This document shows positions 11,207-19,276 of a stretch of 64,000 nt of DNA, one piece after another; the stretch's first letter is position 1; each line of letters starts with the position of its first letter. The stretch is from assembly GCA_951213105.1 (NCBI GenBank), contig OX578133.1, positions 142,775,351-142,839,350 of the forward strand. Direction: 5' to 3'. The notes under the pieces are model-generated. The model saw only the letters and a program-made list of their open reading frames with translations, ran no database searches and was not told the DNA's origin. The stretch is from Amaurobius ferox. Its lineage: Eukaryota > Arthropoda > Arachnida > Araneae > Amaurobiidae. The position numbers were made by a program, and so were the translations under genes.

Positions 11207-11960
11207 TTTATACCATGTATAGATAATTAGACTTTATTTGAGTTCGAAACAAAAATTGGCTGGAGCATTGCATACGCATCAAAATAATTAATTACACGTA
11301 TACGAGGTTACATATAAACAAAATACTACTTGTTGTTAATCTAATTTAGATACTTCAAAGTATTATTAATTAGAGAACATCTGAAGAGCCCTTTAATCCC
11401 ATGTTTGTACACTTAGTTATGCGACTAATTACCGAGAATGCGAAACTTCATTATTCATTTATACAATTTAAGGTATTTATTGTAGCATAACTCAAATCTC
11501 AATTAATTTATTCAGAATGTGTCAAAATTCTGAAGCAATTCATTTTGCTTAGAGTTTTACCCCAATGGAAGTAGCGATGCTAAAATTAGTGAATATAGTA
11601 ATATGAATAAGTAAAATGTGCGGGTATGGTTAAACATATTTCGATACATTCTTTTAAATTAATAAATATTTAAGACAATTATAAGTAGTATATGGGGGGG
11701 GGGGGTTATAGGATACACCATATATCACCTTTTTAACTCTAAAATACACGTTTTTCTAACATAGTTGAGACCAAAATAATATAAAATCAGTCAAAATTAA
11801 GTATTTTTGAAAATTGCAAAAAAATTTACATCAAAAAAGACTGATTGTATTAAAAAAGCATACGTTTTTTAACATAGCTGAGACCAAAATGATATAAAAT
11901 CAGTCAAAATCAAGCATTTTGAAAACATCAAGAACTATACATAGATGAAATATATAAAAT
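11207..11960. other. No gene; short duplication
   Basis: AT-rich. A ~65-bp block beginning near 11750 (ACATAGTTGAGACCAAAAT) is repeated ~115 bp on, near 11865. A G10 run lies at about 11695-11704. No coding signal. Confidence 0.5.
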
Positions 11961-11974
11961 TAAAATGTTTATAG

Positions 11975-12319
11975 TTAAGGCGAAAACCTTTCGGCTAAAA
12001 TATGAAATATATAATTAATATTTAAAATCCCAAATATAAACATCATTTCCTTTTGAACACATATGACTGCCTTTATAAATGAATTTGGTTCTATTTTATT
12101 TAAGTATTTAATTTCTTTTTCAGTTATTTTTTTATTGAACCTTTCGGGAAGAAATACTTGAAATTCTTCTAAAACCACAACATATTTATTTCCGTGTTTG
12201 GTTGATATTTGTTTCACTTCAGTTACAGGATGTTCTTCATTAATATTTAATTCATATAATTTCTTTGTTGGAGTATATTGAAGATTTCCCATGTTATTGA
12301 GCTTTTTCAATGTATCCAT
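11975..12319 (-). CDS. Small element-associated protein, unknown function
   Basis: 114 codons open from ATG 12319 (MDTLKKLNNM...). The middle has TKHGNKYVVVLEEFQVFLPER, which looks like a beta-rich core; I recall similar short proteins beside arthropod transposon polymerases and would guess an OB-like nucleic-acid-binding fold, but this is inference. The last ~35 residues may be out of the original frame. The ATG lies 9 bases after the stop of a 25-codon remnant (12330-12407, MKGFGILYDL...). Last gene of the element's row. Confidence 0.45.
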   Translation of the reverse strand: MDTLKKLNNMGNLQYTPTKKLYELNINEEHPVTEVKQISTKHGNKYVVVLEEFQVFLPERFNKKITEKEIKYLNKIEPNSFIKAVICVQKEMMFIFGILNINYIFHILAERFSP

Positions 12320-12469
12320 TTATTTAGAATTATTTTTCAGAAATATTTTTTGATAAAACACACACAAAATGTTTATCTAAATCATATAAAATACCGAAAC
12401 CCTTCATTTTAACTTCTTCATTTGTTTTTAATTATTTAATACATTTGAATAAACTACTTTGAAAGTAAT

Positions 12470-12630
12470 TTTTTAATGTGTATAATGTGTATTTAATATC
12501 ATTATATTTTATCAATTTTTTAATGTGTATAATGTGTATTTAATGTGTATTTAATATAATTATATCATTATATTAATGTGTATTTAATATCATTATTTTT
12601 TAATGTGTATTTAATATCATTATATTCGTC
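12470..12630. repeat. Short tandem repeat expanded inside an ORF row
   Basis: Variants of TAATGTGTATTTAATATCAT repeat about six times. The expansion sits where the ORF starting at 12729 ends, and appears to have broken that reading frame. Confidence 0.7.
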
Positions 12631-12729
12631 ATAAAGATGAAATAATTCTTCACATTTTTTATATATTTCGCAGATTTCCTTTTCTCTTCCACAATAGAGA
12701 GCTTTAATATTTCCAAGTAAGTTACTCAT
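12568..12729 (-). CDS. Small ORF, probably truncated by repeat expansion
   Basis: 53 codons from ATG 12729 (MSNLLGNIKALYCGREKEI...). Its start overlaps the stop of the preceding ORF in an ATGAGTAA arrangement (12722-12729), typical of compact viral or element gene rows. The C-terminus runs into the tandem repeat (repeated DIKYTL). It may once have continued into the 25-codon remnant at 12330-12407. Function unknown. Confidence 0.4.
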   Translation of the reverse strand: MSNLLGNIKALYCGREKEICEIYKKCEELFHLYDEYNDIKYTLKNNDIKYTLI

Positions 12730-13033
12730 TTATATTAGAATTGTTTTTTAAATATTTTTGAAATTCAGCTTTTGTTTGTTTTAGAAATTTTAAGCTCCAA
12801 TTTTTTACTTCTTTTTCTTCAATTGTATTAGTTGATTTATTTAATTCTCTTAAATATTTAGAAATTAATTTTAAAAGTTCAGGAGATTTTTCATCTTTAT
12901 ATAGTTCAAATAATTGTTCGCAAAGTCTAGCTCTTTTACTTATTTCTCCCTCAATTTGATTTTCAAAGTTAAGTTTTTGATTAAAACAAATGACATTTCT
13001 GAGCATATTAAGAGGTTCATGAAGATCACTCAT
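12722..13033 (-). CDS. Small helical protein of the element, unknown function
   Basis: 103 codons from ATG 13033 (MSDLHEPLNM...). Rich in Glu, Lys and Leu and predicted by eye to be mostly helical (EGEISKRARLCEQLFELYKD), with no cysteine motif or transmembrane segment. The upstream ORF's TAA directly abuts its ATG, and its own stop overlaps the next ATG. No stop or frameshift within it, so it is the best-kept small gene here. Confidence 0.5.
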   Translation of the reverse strand: MSDLHEPLNMLRNVICFNQKLNFENQIEGEISKRARLCEQLFELYKDEKSPELLKLISKYLRELNKSTNTIEEKEVKNWSLKFLKQTKAEFQKYLKNNSNINE

Positions 13034-13210
13034 TTATTTCAGAATAATTTTTTCAATACACTTTTTATAAAATAGACACCTATACATTGAATAACCAGGT
13101 CCTAATATTTTTACGTATTTTGGAACATCTAAATTTATAGCAGGAATTTGTAATTCATCAAAAAAAACTTGTTTACCTCCTTTATATGCAAGTACTTCCA
13201 TATAACTCAT
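13034..13210 (-). CDS. 58-codon ORF of the element, unknown function
   Basis: ATG at 13210 (MSYMEVLAYKGGKQ...), stop TAA at 13034-13036 immediately followed by the next ATG. Residues are mixed, with two cysteines near the end (RCLFYKKCIEK) rather than a recognisable domain. Zero-base spacing to its neighbour is the main evidence that it is a real gene. It is in the same strand and row as the polymerase. Confidence 0.4.
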   Translation of the reverse strand: MSYMEVLAYKGGKQVFFDELQIPAINLDVPKYVKILGPGYSMYRCLFYKKCIEKIILK

Positions 13211-13280
13211 GTAATTGTTTAATATAATATTTTACATTATTATTGCTGATCCATAATCCTTGTTTATCATTCGCATATTT

Positions 13281-13481
13281 TTAAAATCTTAAACCATGTA
13301 CTTCATTAGTACATCTATGAACACTTCCTAATTCTTGTTTATGTAATTCACAATCAGGTGTAAAAAAAGATATAGTTTCACCTATACCTAGTTTTAAATG
13401 AACCCAGCTTATTTCTCTGGCAATTTCTCTGTCGGATAGGATAAAATTTTGAACATTTATGATAAGAGTGATATTATCCAT
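13281..13481 (-). CDS. Small ORF downstream of PolB, unknown function
   Basis: 66 codons if the internal ATG at 13481 is used (MDNITLIINVQNFILSDREI...). An upstream ATG at 13517 would add 12 residues but overlaps the polymerase tail. Contains LGIGETISFFTP and a Cys/His-bearing stretch (CELHKQELGSVHRC) that is too short to call a zinc finger. Lies directly behind the polymerase C-terminus on the same strand. Confidence 0.4.
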   Translation of the reverse strand: MDNITLIINVQNFILSDREIAREISWVHLKLGIGETISFFTPDCELHKQELGSVHRCTNEVHGLRF

Positions 13482-13545
13482 ATTTATTAGTAAACATTTT
13501 TTATAAATACACCTCAAAATCCAAATGGTACTGTATTATAATCAT

Positions 13546-14190
13546 CTAAAATTTTTCTATAACATTTCCAAACATGTATCTTTTATTCATTTCATTTACT
13601 TTGATATTTCTGTCCTTTTGTATTTGAAACTGATTTATTTTTACATCTATGGAATCCATTTCTCCTATAATTATTTTCATTCTTTCATCAAAATTGAGTT
13701 TAGTTTCACTCTCATAACTAATTTTAAAACTTTTTCCTTTTACTTTTACAGAACCATCATTTAATATATATCCATAGTCTTTACTTGCACCAGATATCCG
13801 TGATTTCATGTATTTATATTCTCCTAGCTCATCTGTCCATTCGCCTAACATACATCCTGTTTCTATTTTATTTGTGCCATTGTCTATATAAACAATACTA
13901 TCTGTATCATAATGCATTACTTTATCTCCTAATTTATTAATCATTTTATATAATCTTATTCTATCTGAACTAGTAGTAAATGCAGCTATATATACATTAG
14001 TATTAAAGTTATTTTCAACATATATGTATTTCATTTTATAATTCATTTCTACACACCCATCATACAAAAATATCATATTCAAATCTTTAATAGTATCATC
14101 CAATATAATTCTGTCTTCCAGCTCCATTACCTGTTCAGTTTTTTCATATTGCTTCTCTGTCCAAACTTACCCCATAATGAATTTAAATAG
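13546..14190 (-). pseudogene. PolB palm/thumb segment (best preserved piece)
   Basis: Open for 193 codons from 14127, and readable back to about 14190. It contains the polymerase B motif with NSLWGKFG, and VMHYDTDSIVYID with both catalytic aspartates intact. A C-terminal stretch (GSVKVKGKSFKISYESETKL) is typical of the thumb side. The intact catalytic motif beside a ruined exonuclease indicates uneven decay rather than function. Confidence 0.85.
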
Positions 14191-14768
14191 ATTTTAGATA
14201 TAAATCTCATATCTCATTCCTCGATTTTACTTGATTTCTCCCAAATGTATATACATTTTCTCTAAGAGAGGCATCTCTAGGATTTAGAGGTTCTACAAAA
14301 TCTCTTTTCCAATCATTTTTCATATATTTTTAAAATTTTTTATCATTATCAAAATCTCATTACCATATTTCAGTTAGATTATATCCTGCATCCTTTTGAA
14401 CATGATATTGCTTTTTTGTCTTGATGCTTGATTTTATCTTGATTTTACACATCTTCTTCAGTTTTGAAATTTTCAGGTCATTTGTCATAAGGTAAAGTTG
14501 TCCTTATCAAAATTATTATACTAGGACTTACCTTTGATGCCTTCACTAAGGGTGGAGCATGTAAACTCCTGGTTCTCAAGCCGGCGAGACAAATACACAG
14601 AATATAAATAAACACACTTATCTAAATTTGACCAATTTATTTAATATTTAAGATATAGATATCCATTTATATCTTGATTAATAATACTATTCATTAATAC
14701 ATTATTATAATATATTTAGCACTAACAATATTTCATTAATAAATATATTTACACACATAATATAATTG

Positions 14769-15054
14769 GGCGCGGTAGCCCATTGGTTAGCGCGCTGGAG
14801 TTGCACTCGGTAGGCCCGGGTTCGATTCCAGCCACTGCCAAAACTGCCGCCGTGTTCATGCGGAGTACGATCACGTTAAACATGTGGGTCCGAAAGTCCT
14901 TCCGAGAGGTTGGTGGTAGGGGAAGGAGGGTGCGATCCCTGTGGATGCCTCCCCCACTGGGTTCCGGTCTAAATTGGGTGGCACTTCCCGACCGTCCAAA
15001 CAGTTACCTTACACCTTTCTGGTAGGTCGGACGGTCTGGGTTTCAACAACAACA
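14769..15054 (+). mobile_element. SINE-A, full-length copy with 16-bp TSD
   Basis: Best copy in the window: head GGCGCGGTAGCCCATTGG, B box GGTTCGATTCC, body, 3' module and (CAA)n tail. TSD ACACATAATATAATTG at 14753-14768 and 15055-15070 is perfect, so insertion is fairly recent compared with its decayed host. About 286 bp. The short ORF across it is not a gene. Confidence 0.95.
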
Positions 15055-15599
15055 ACACATAATATAATTGACATATATTTTTAGACACTTTCTTTTAAAC
15101 TACCGAAACTCAAAATAGTTCTTTTAGTTTAAAATACAAGATCTCGTTATTACGACATAGACTCGTACGAACTAATTGTTCATTATTAGATAACCGTTAA
15201 ATGTGTGCTTTCCGTGATAATTAGTGACAAGTGAAATACATAAATACCTATGGTTTTTTGCCTTTCAACACTTATTCGCGCAAACACTATGCTGTAAGAT
15301 TCTATTGCACATCATACTTCTGAACCACGCTTTCCTTTAGCGTGCTCACTGTAGATATTTTTTGCACAAAACCAAGTGACATGTTGTTAGTTCGTTCGTA
15401 AATTGAAATCTTCTGAACTCTCTGGAACAAAACGTTGGGGCACTTTTTTATTTCCCCCTTTGGTTTCATACCACTTCTCCCATTTGTCGTTGATGCAGAA
15501 GGGGATGACCGCTGTTTATCTATGATTGTGTTTCAATTGGTTTCCTCTGCTGCATTTAGATTGCTCATTAACTTTCTTGACATTTGTAATTGGGAGTGC

Positions 15600-16312
15600 A
15601 ACATGTAGTACAAGTATTGTACTACATCATTTATTATCTGCTTCTAATTTAATTTTTAAAAATATTGTGACATAATTTTTTAATAAACTATTTTTTTTTT
15701 CAAAGTGCCAAACTTTATATATATTCAAAATTTTATATCCTTTTTCTATAGATAAATTGATTTAATCCGTTGTCCAAGTGCCTATAAGGCTTCTTTCCTC
15801 AGCTGTATGATTATATTCTTTATTTCTCATTTCATAACAGTCTTTACATTTCTTTTGTTATACAGCAGATTTAAGGTGTTTGCATTTAATAGTTTTTGAA
15901 CATGATTTACATAAACTAAATATTAGTTTTTCTTCTTTATATGGTAATATAGGCTGATATAGATTTCTAGGAGGAAGTACTTTACATTGTATCAGACCAA
16001 ACCAATTCTTTGTGTTTTTTCGTATAAATCTTTCATACATATTTGACTTTGTTTATTTACAGTAGATTCTCTATAACATTTATAACATCCGTGCTAATGG
16101 CAACCTTGAAATTGATATACAGTATTATTGTGAAAACCATCTACTTTATATGTTTTATTATCAAAGTTGGAAGACTTCGTCTTTAAGTTTAATTTTTTCT
16201 CACTGCCATTTAAGGCATGTTGTATATTGATATCGTGTTTTTTAGATAAATAATTTAGCCAAGCAATAGATGTTTTACTGCATTGATCTTTTTGAATTAT
16301 ATTATCATCCAT
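15600..16312 (-). pseudogene. PolB middle segment (before the palm)
   Basis: Open pieces at 16094-16312 and 15858-16040 are joined by degenerate sequence. Recognisable blocks include TVYQFQGCH*HGCYKCY at about 16070-16110 (stop in the middle of a Tyr/Trp-His-Gly-Cys motif) and GTWTTD followed by KGYKILNIYKVWHFEK near 15700-15790. Such blocks are characteristic of Polinton-type PolB between exonuclease and palm. The frame is lost at the edge of the foreign block near 15600. Confidence 0.75.
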
Positions 16313-16589
16313 AGAAATTGTATCTTTTTTTTAAGAATTGATCTCTAAATATATCCATACAAACACCTGCTAAAGTAACGTATTTAAAAGGATCTATCTG
16401 AGCAATTTCTAAAAATTATCTTCTCAATTCTAAACATCCTCTTCTTAAAATATCTACATTAGATCTATAGTATTTAATGAATTATTTTTGAAAATCAAAC
16501 GTTTCATTTTTAGAAGAATCATATCATTTATCAAAGACTCTCTTTGTTTATAAGTCATATAATCTTATCGATAATAATACTTTTCAGGG

Positions 16590-17160
16590 TATTTACCAAC
16601 ATAATTTTGATTTTCAGAAGTGTTAAATAAATGAGAAATATATTCTTTGGCTAATTCAGTCAATCCAAATGTTTTTTGGAAAATGTCCTAAGGGAATCAA
16701 TCTAAAAATAATAGAATCAATAAATCTTATATTATATTCTTTTGCTTGTACAAATTAAAGCTTATTTCCTTGATAGATTGTAAATACTTTGGTTTTATTT
16801 TTAAAGCAGTACTTAGATAAAAATTGGAAATAGAAACCTTTTCCATAGTGAGCCAATACTATATAACCAAATTGTTTTTTATCAAATAACCATTTACATT
16901 AGTTATTTTCATTATAAAATATATTTTCATTTCCTATAAAGTCGTCATTTACAACTAGATTGACTTCATGATTGCCTGTTCCTTGGTTAGTTTCAACATA
17001 AAAAAACATGTACTTTTCTGTATATCCAGAAAGGTTACATTTATCACACCAATTTTTTTCTATTTTAACATTTTTAACAAAAATCCTTTCACAACTTCTT
17101 AATCCTTTTACTTCTTCTTAATCTTTCTGCTTCATATAACACTTATGATCTTTTGAATCC
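16590..17160 (-). pseudogene. PolB exonuclease region
   Basis: Readable blocks on the minus strand: FFYVETNQGTGNHEVNLVV (Exo I position), QFGYIVLAHYGKGFYFQF (Exo II position) and IPLGHFPKTFGLTELAKEY. These keep the spacing of the protein-primed PolB exonuclease, but the metal-binding residues at both motifs appear substituted. Several stops lie between blocks. Confidence 0.75.
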
Positions 17161-17191
17161 TACTTCCTACAGTTTTTACACACTCACCTAT

Positions 17192-17253
17192 CTGTCCGGC
17201 CATCCAAATTGCTACTCTAAGTCCACGGACGAGTCGGATGGTCTGGGCTTTCG
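17192..17253 (+). mobile_element. Mini-retroposon copy inside PolB
   Basis: Reads GTCCGGCCATCCAAATTGCT at its left and TCGGATGGTCTGGGCTTTCG at its right, i.e. the plus orientation of the ~58-bp family. ACACTCACCT flanks both sides (about 17180 and 17254), giving a ~10-bp TSD, and the right copy leads directly into SINE-A tail sequence. Confidence 0.6.
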
Positions 17254-17262
17254 ACACTCACC

Positions 17263-17346
17263 TTTCTGGTAGGTTGGACGGTCTGGGTCTCAACAACACT
17301 CTCTCTATTTTCTGGTAGGTCGGACGGTCTGGGTCTCAACAACAAG
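17263..17346 (+). mobile_element. Two SINE-A 3'-tail micro-insertions (~35-38 bp each)
   Basis: Two stretches consist only of the last ~35-38 nt of SINE-A (TTTCTGGTAGGTYGGACGG..CTCAACAAC). The second, 17309-17346, is bounded by AACACTCTCT(CT)AT at 17295-17308 and AACACTCTCTAT at 17347-17358, which looks like a TSD. Extreme 5' truncations, or replication slippage of one such insertion. Confidence 0.6.
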
Positions 17347-17580
17347 AACACTCTCTATCTACATTTATGATCTTCAGGTTTTCGTTTTATTTTGTTTATA
17401 TTTCTGTTACATTGTAAACATTTCCATAGTATTTGACAAACAGAAAATTTTTCTGATTTATTTTTGTGATTTTGAAAGCACTTTTTACCTTTAAATGATC
17501 TAAAACAGTCATTACAATTAATTTCTTCACCTTCATAATTACTTTCTTTTCTAAAACATCTATCACATTTTAATAAACAT

Positions 17581-17910
17581 TTATGCCCATTTTTTCTTTC
17601 TTTTATAGCTCACCTGACAATAATCACAGTAATTATTTTTTTCTAAAAATCCCGTAATAGATGTAATAACATTAAAATGATTTCTATTCTTGTATATGTA
17701 AATAAATGTTTGTTTGTAAATACTACCTCTATATAGTTTTTCATCACCATTCTCGCTACAAAATATAATAATTTGAATACCTAAAAATTTTTCAAATGGT
17801 TCAACACGCTCTAAATTACATATTTCTGAAGGAATATTACACATGTTATGTAATTTTACAGCTAATGTTTTTTTGTAATTATCTCCTTTTTTTAATATAT
17901 ATAATATCAA
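17581..17910 (-). pseudogene. PolB N-terminal segment and start of Cys-rich region
   Basis: Open frame with FLGIQIIIFCSENGDEKLYR and ITSITGFLEKNNYCDYCQVSYK, typical of Polinton-type PolB upstream of the exonuclease. It is followed after a frame change near 17583 by a run of CxxC and CxxxxH pairs (CLLKCDRCF, CNDCFRSFKGKKCF) down to about 17400. The Cys pairs suggest a zinc-binding module. Confidence 0.75.
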
Positions 17911-18002
17911 TTTCAGTTAATTTTTTATGATTCAATTTTTCACATAAAAGTTCAGGATTTTGAATACTTAGTATGGATCTATCTAAACAAATATCGTCAT
18001 TT

Positions 18003-18656
18003 TTAATTTGACAAACAATCTTTTTTCTTTACAATATAATTTTCTTTGAGAACTTTTAGAGCTTTATGTCTTCCCCCGTAGGGCAATTCAATGACATGAA
18101 AATCAAATATACACTCTATAATATATAATTCTTTGTATTCTGTTTTATGGGTTAAAACATCTAAATAGGTATCATTTGATTCTTGAGTCGGCATCATTTT
18201 AGGATGAAAGGGTTGACTTAATTGAGGATTATGTACAATAATATGTACTTTACCTTGTATTTTTCCAATAGCTGTTCTAAACAAATTTCTTAAAATATTA
18301 TGATATTGTTCAGGTCTAAATTTATTGATTTCTACAATTTTATAAGTTTTTTTATATGTGTTAAATTTTTTGATAAATTTTTGCTTTATTTCTACAATTT
18401 CATAATCTGGTTTAAATAGATTTTCAAGATTGGTTTCAATTTTTACTTTCTTTTTTTTCCTTTTTACCAAACCTTCATCTTTATATTTCAATCCAAAATA
18501 ATCGAATATTTTTTTCAATTTAGGTCTATTTTTTGGTTCATTAATAAACGGTTTCAATTGTTCTGTAAGATCAGACGTAAATAATTTTTTAAGATTTACT
18601 TCAGTTTTAATCTTTTTTTCTTCTTTTGGTTTAAATTCATTATTATTAAATTTCAA
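18003..18656 (-). pseudogene. PolB N-terminal linker segment
   Basis: 217 open codons, Lys-rich. Two partly similar stretches (FDYFGLKYKDEG and KVFDSFNLKF, the second just upstream) recur, then FRTAIGKIQGKVHIIVHNPQLSQPFHPKM, a block I associate with protein-primed PolB of arthropod elements. In frame with the upstream 18705-18893 piece, separated by one TAA at 18702-18704. Leaves frame near 18005-18030. Confidence 0.7.
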
Positions 18657-18704
18657 ATTGAAAGAATCAAAAACTTTCTTAATTTTGATATATTTTTCAG
18701 TTTT

Positions 18705-18893
18705 TTAAATAAATATATTTTTCTTCTTATCCAAGTAATCAGATACATCTATATTTAATAAATCTACTAAAACAGGTTTATATTTACCTGTCGTTTTAAT
18801 ATATCTTATTAGTAATTTAATTAAATCATCTTTTTTACAACCGTTAGGTTGTTTTACATTTATATATTTAAAAGCACTTCGAAGTTCACTCAT
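18705..18893 (-). pseudogene. SAP-like N-terminus of PolB
   Basis: From ATG 18893 the frame reads MSELRSAFKYINVKQPNGCK KDD.., i.e. a short helix, Gly turn and a second helix, as in SAP DNA-binding motifs. The open frame extends back to ATG 19010, but that part lies inside the inverted-repeat arm, so 18893 is the more likely start. A single TAA cuts it from the rest of the polymerase frame. Confidence 0.55.
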
Positions 18894-18928
18894 AGTCTTC
18901 GACTTCAGAGCAAGTTCATCAAAAACGA

Positions 18929-19276
18929 GTCGCCAAGCACAACTAAGGGTCAGAACGGGGTCAAAAATTACAAATAGAATTACGGTAAATATAAATAAAA
19001 AGGGATTCATAAAGTAAAATATTGCAGGGGTTATTGCAGCTGATTAAAAGAAAAGTTTTATCAAACATAGGCTGAAAATTATCGTTAATAACACAATGGG
19101 TCTATTTTGGGGTAACACACTGGGCTTTCATTTCAGCCTGTGTTTGATAAAACTTTTCTTTTAATTAGCTGCAATAACCCCCGCAATATTTTACTTTATA
19201 AATCCCGTTTTATTTATATTTACCGTAATTCTATTGGTAATTTTGACCCTGTTCTAACCCTTAGTTATGCTTGACG
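18929..19276. repeat. Long inverted repeat, ~150-bp arms, 53-bp spacer
   Basis: The left arm (18929-19077) and right arm (19131-19276) are near-complementary. Examples are GCTGATTAAAAGAAAAGTTT on the left against AAACTTTTCTTTTAATTAGC on the right, and the ATTGCAGGGGTTATTGC block. The arm ends 36 bp before the polymerase start, where an element's terminal inverted repeat would lie. Mismatches are scattered, so it is not brand new. The spacer 19078-19130 has no recognised feature. Confidence 0.9.

Larger units (their letters stand above)
13500..18893 (-). pseudogene. Protein-primed-type DNA polymerase B, broken
   Basis: The family copies linear element DNA from a terminal protein. Order on the minus strand: an N-terminal SAP-like stretch (from ATG 18893), a linker, a Cys-rich region, the 3'-5' exonuclease region, then palm motifs LNSLWGKFGQ (about 14160-14190) and the catalytic YDTDS (13897-13911). 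Damage includes an in-frame stop at 18702-18704, frame changes near 18005-18030 and 17583, and many stops in 14.2-17.1 kb. SINE-A sits inside a ~1-kb foreign block (about 14570-15600), and a mini-element plus SINE tails at 17.2-17.35 kb. Exonuclease residues look lost: YVETNQ where D-x-E is usual, and AHYGKGFYFQF where N and D are usual. Cannot be active. Confidence 0.85.
11960..19077 (-). mobile_element. Decayed Polinton/Maverick- or adintovirus-type element
   Basis: The whole block reads on the minus strand. From its 5' end it has a long inverted repeat arm, a protein-primed-type DNA polymerase B broken by stops, frameshifts and insertions (18893-13500), then a row of small ORFs that touch or overlap by a few bases (13481-11975). 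A protein-primed PolB with packed small genes is known from Polintons and adintoviruses. I see no retroviral-type integrase, packaging ATPase, protease or capsid gene, so this is a partial copy. SINE-A, SINE tails and a mini-element have inserted into it. Which of the two groups it belongs to cannot be settled here. Confidence 0.7.

Noticed and set aside
14769..14850. tRNA gene
   Set aside because: The A and B boxes look tRNA-like, but the 3' half of the cloverleaf is not complementary as a real tRNA needs and the unit has a SINE body, tail and TSD.
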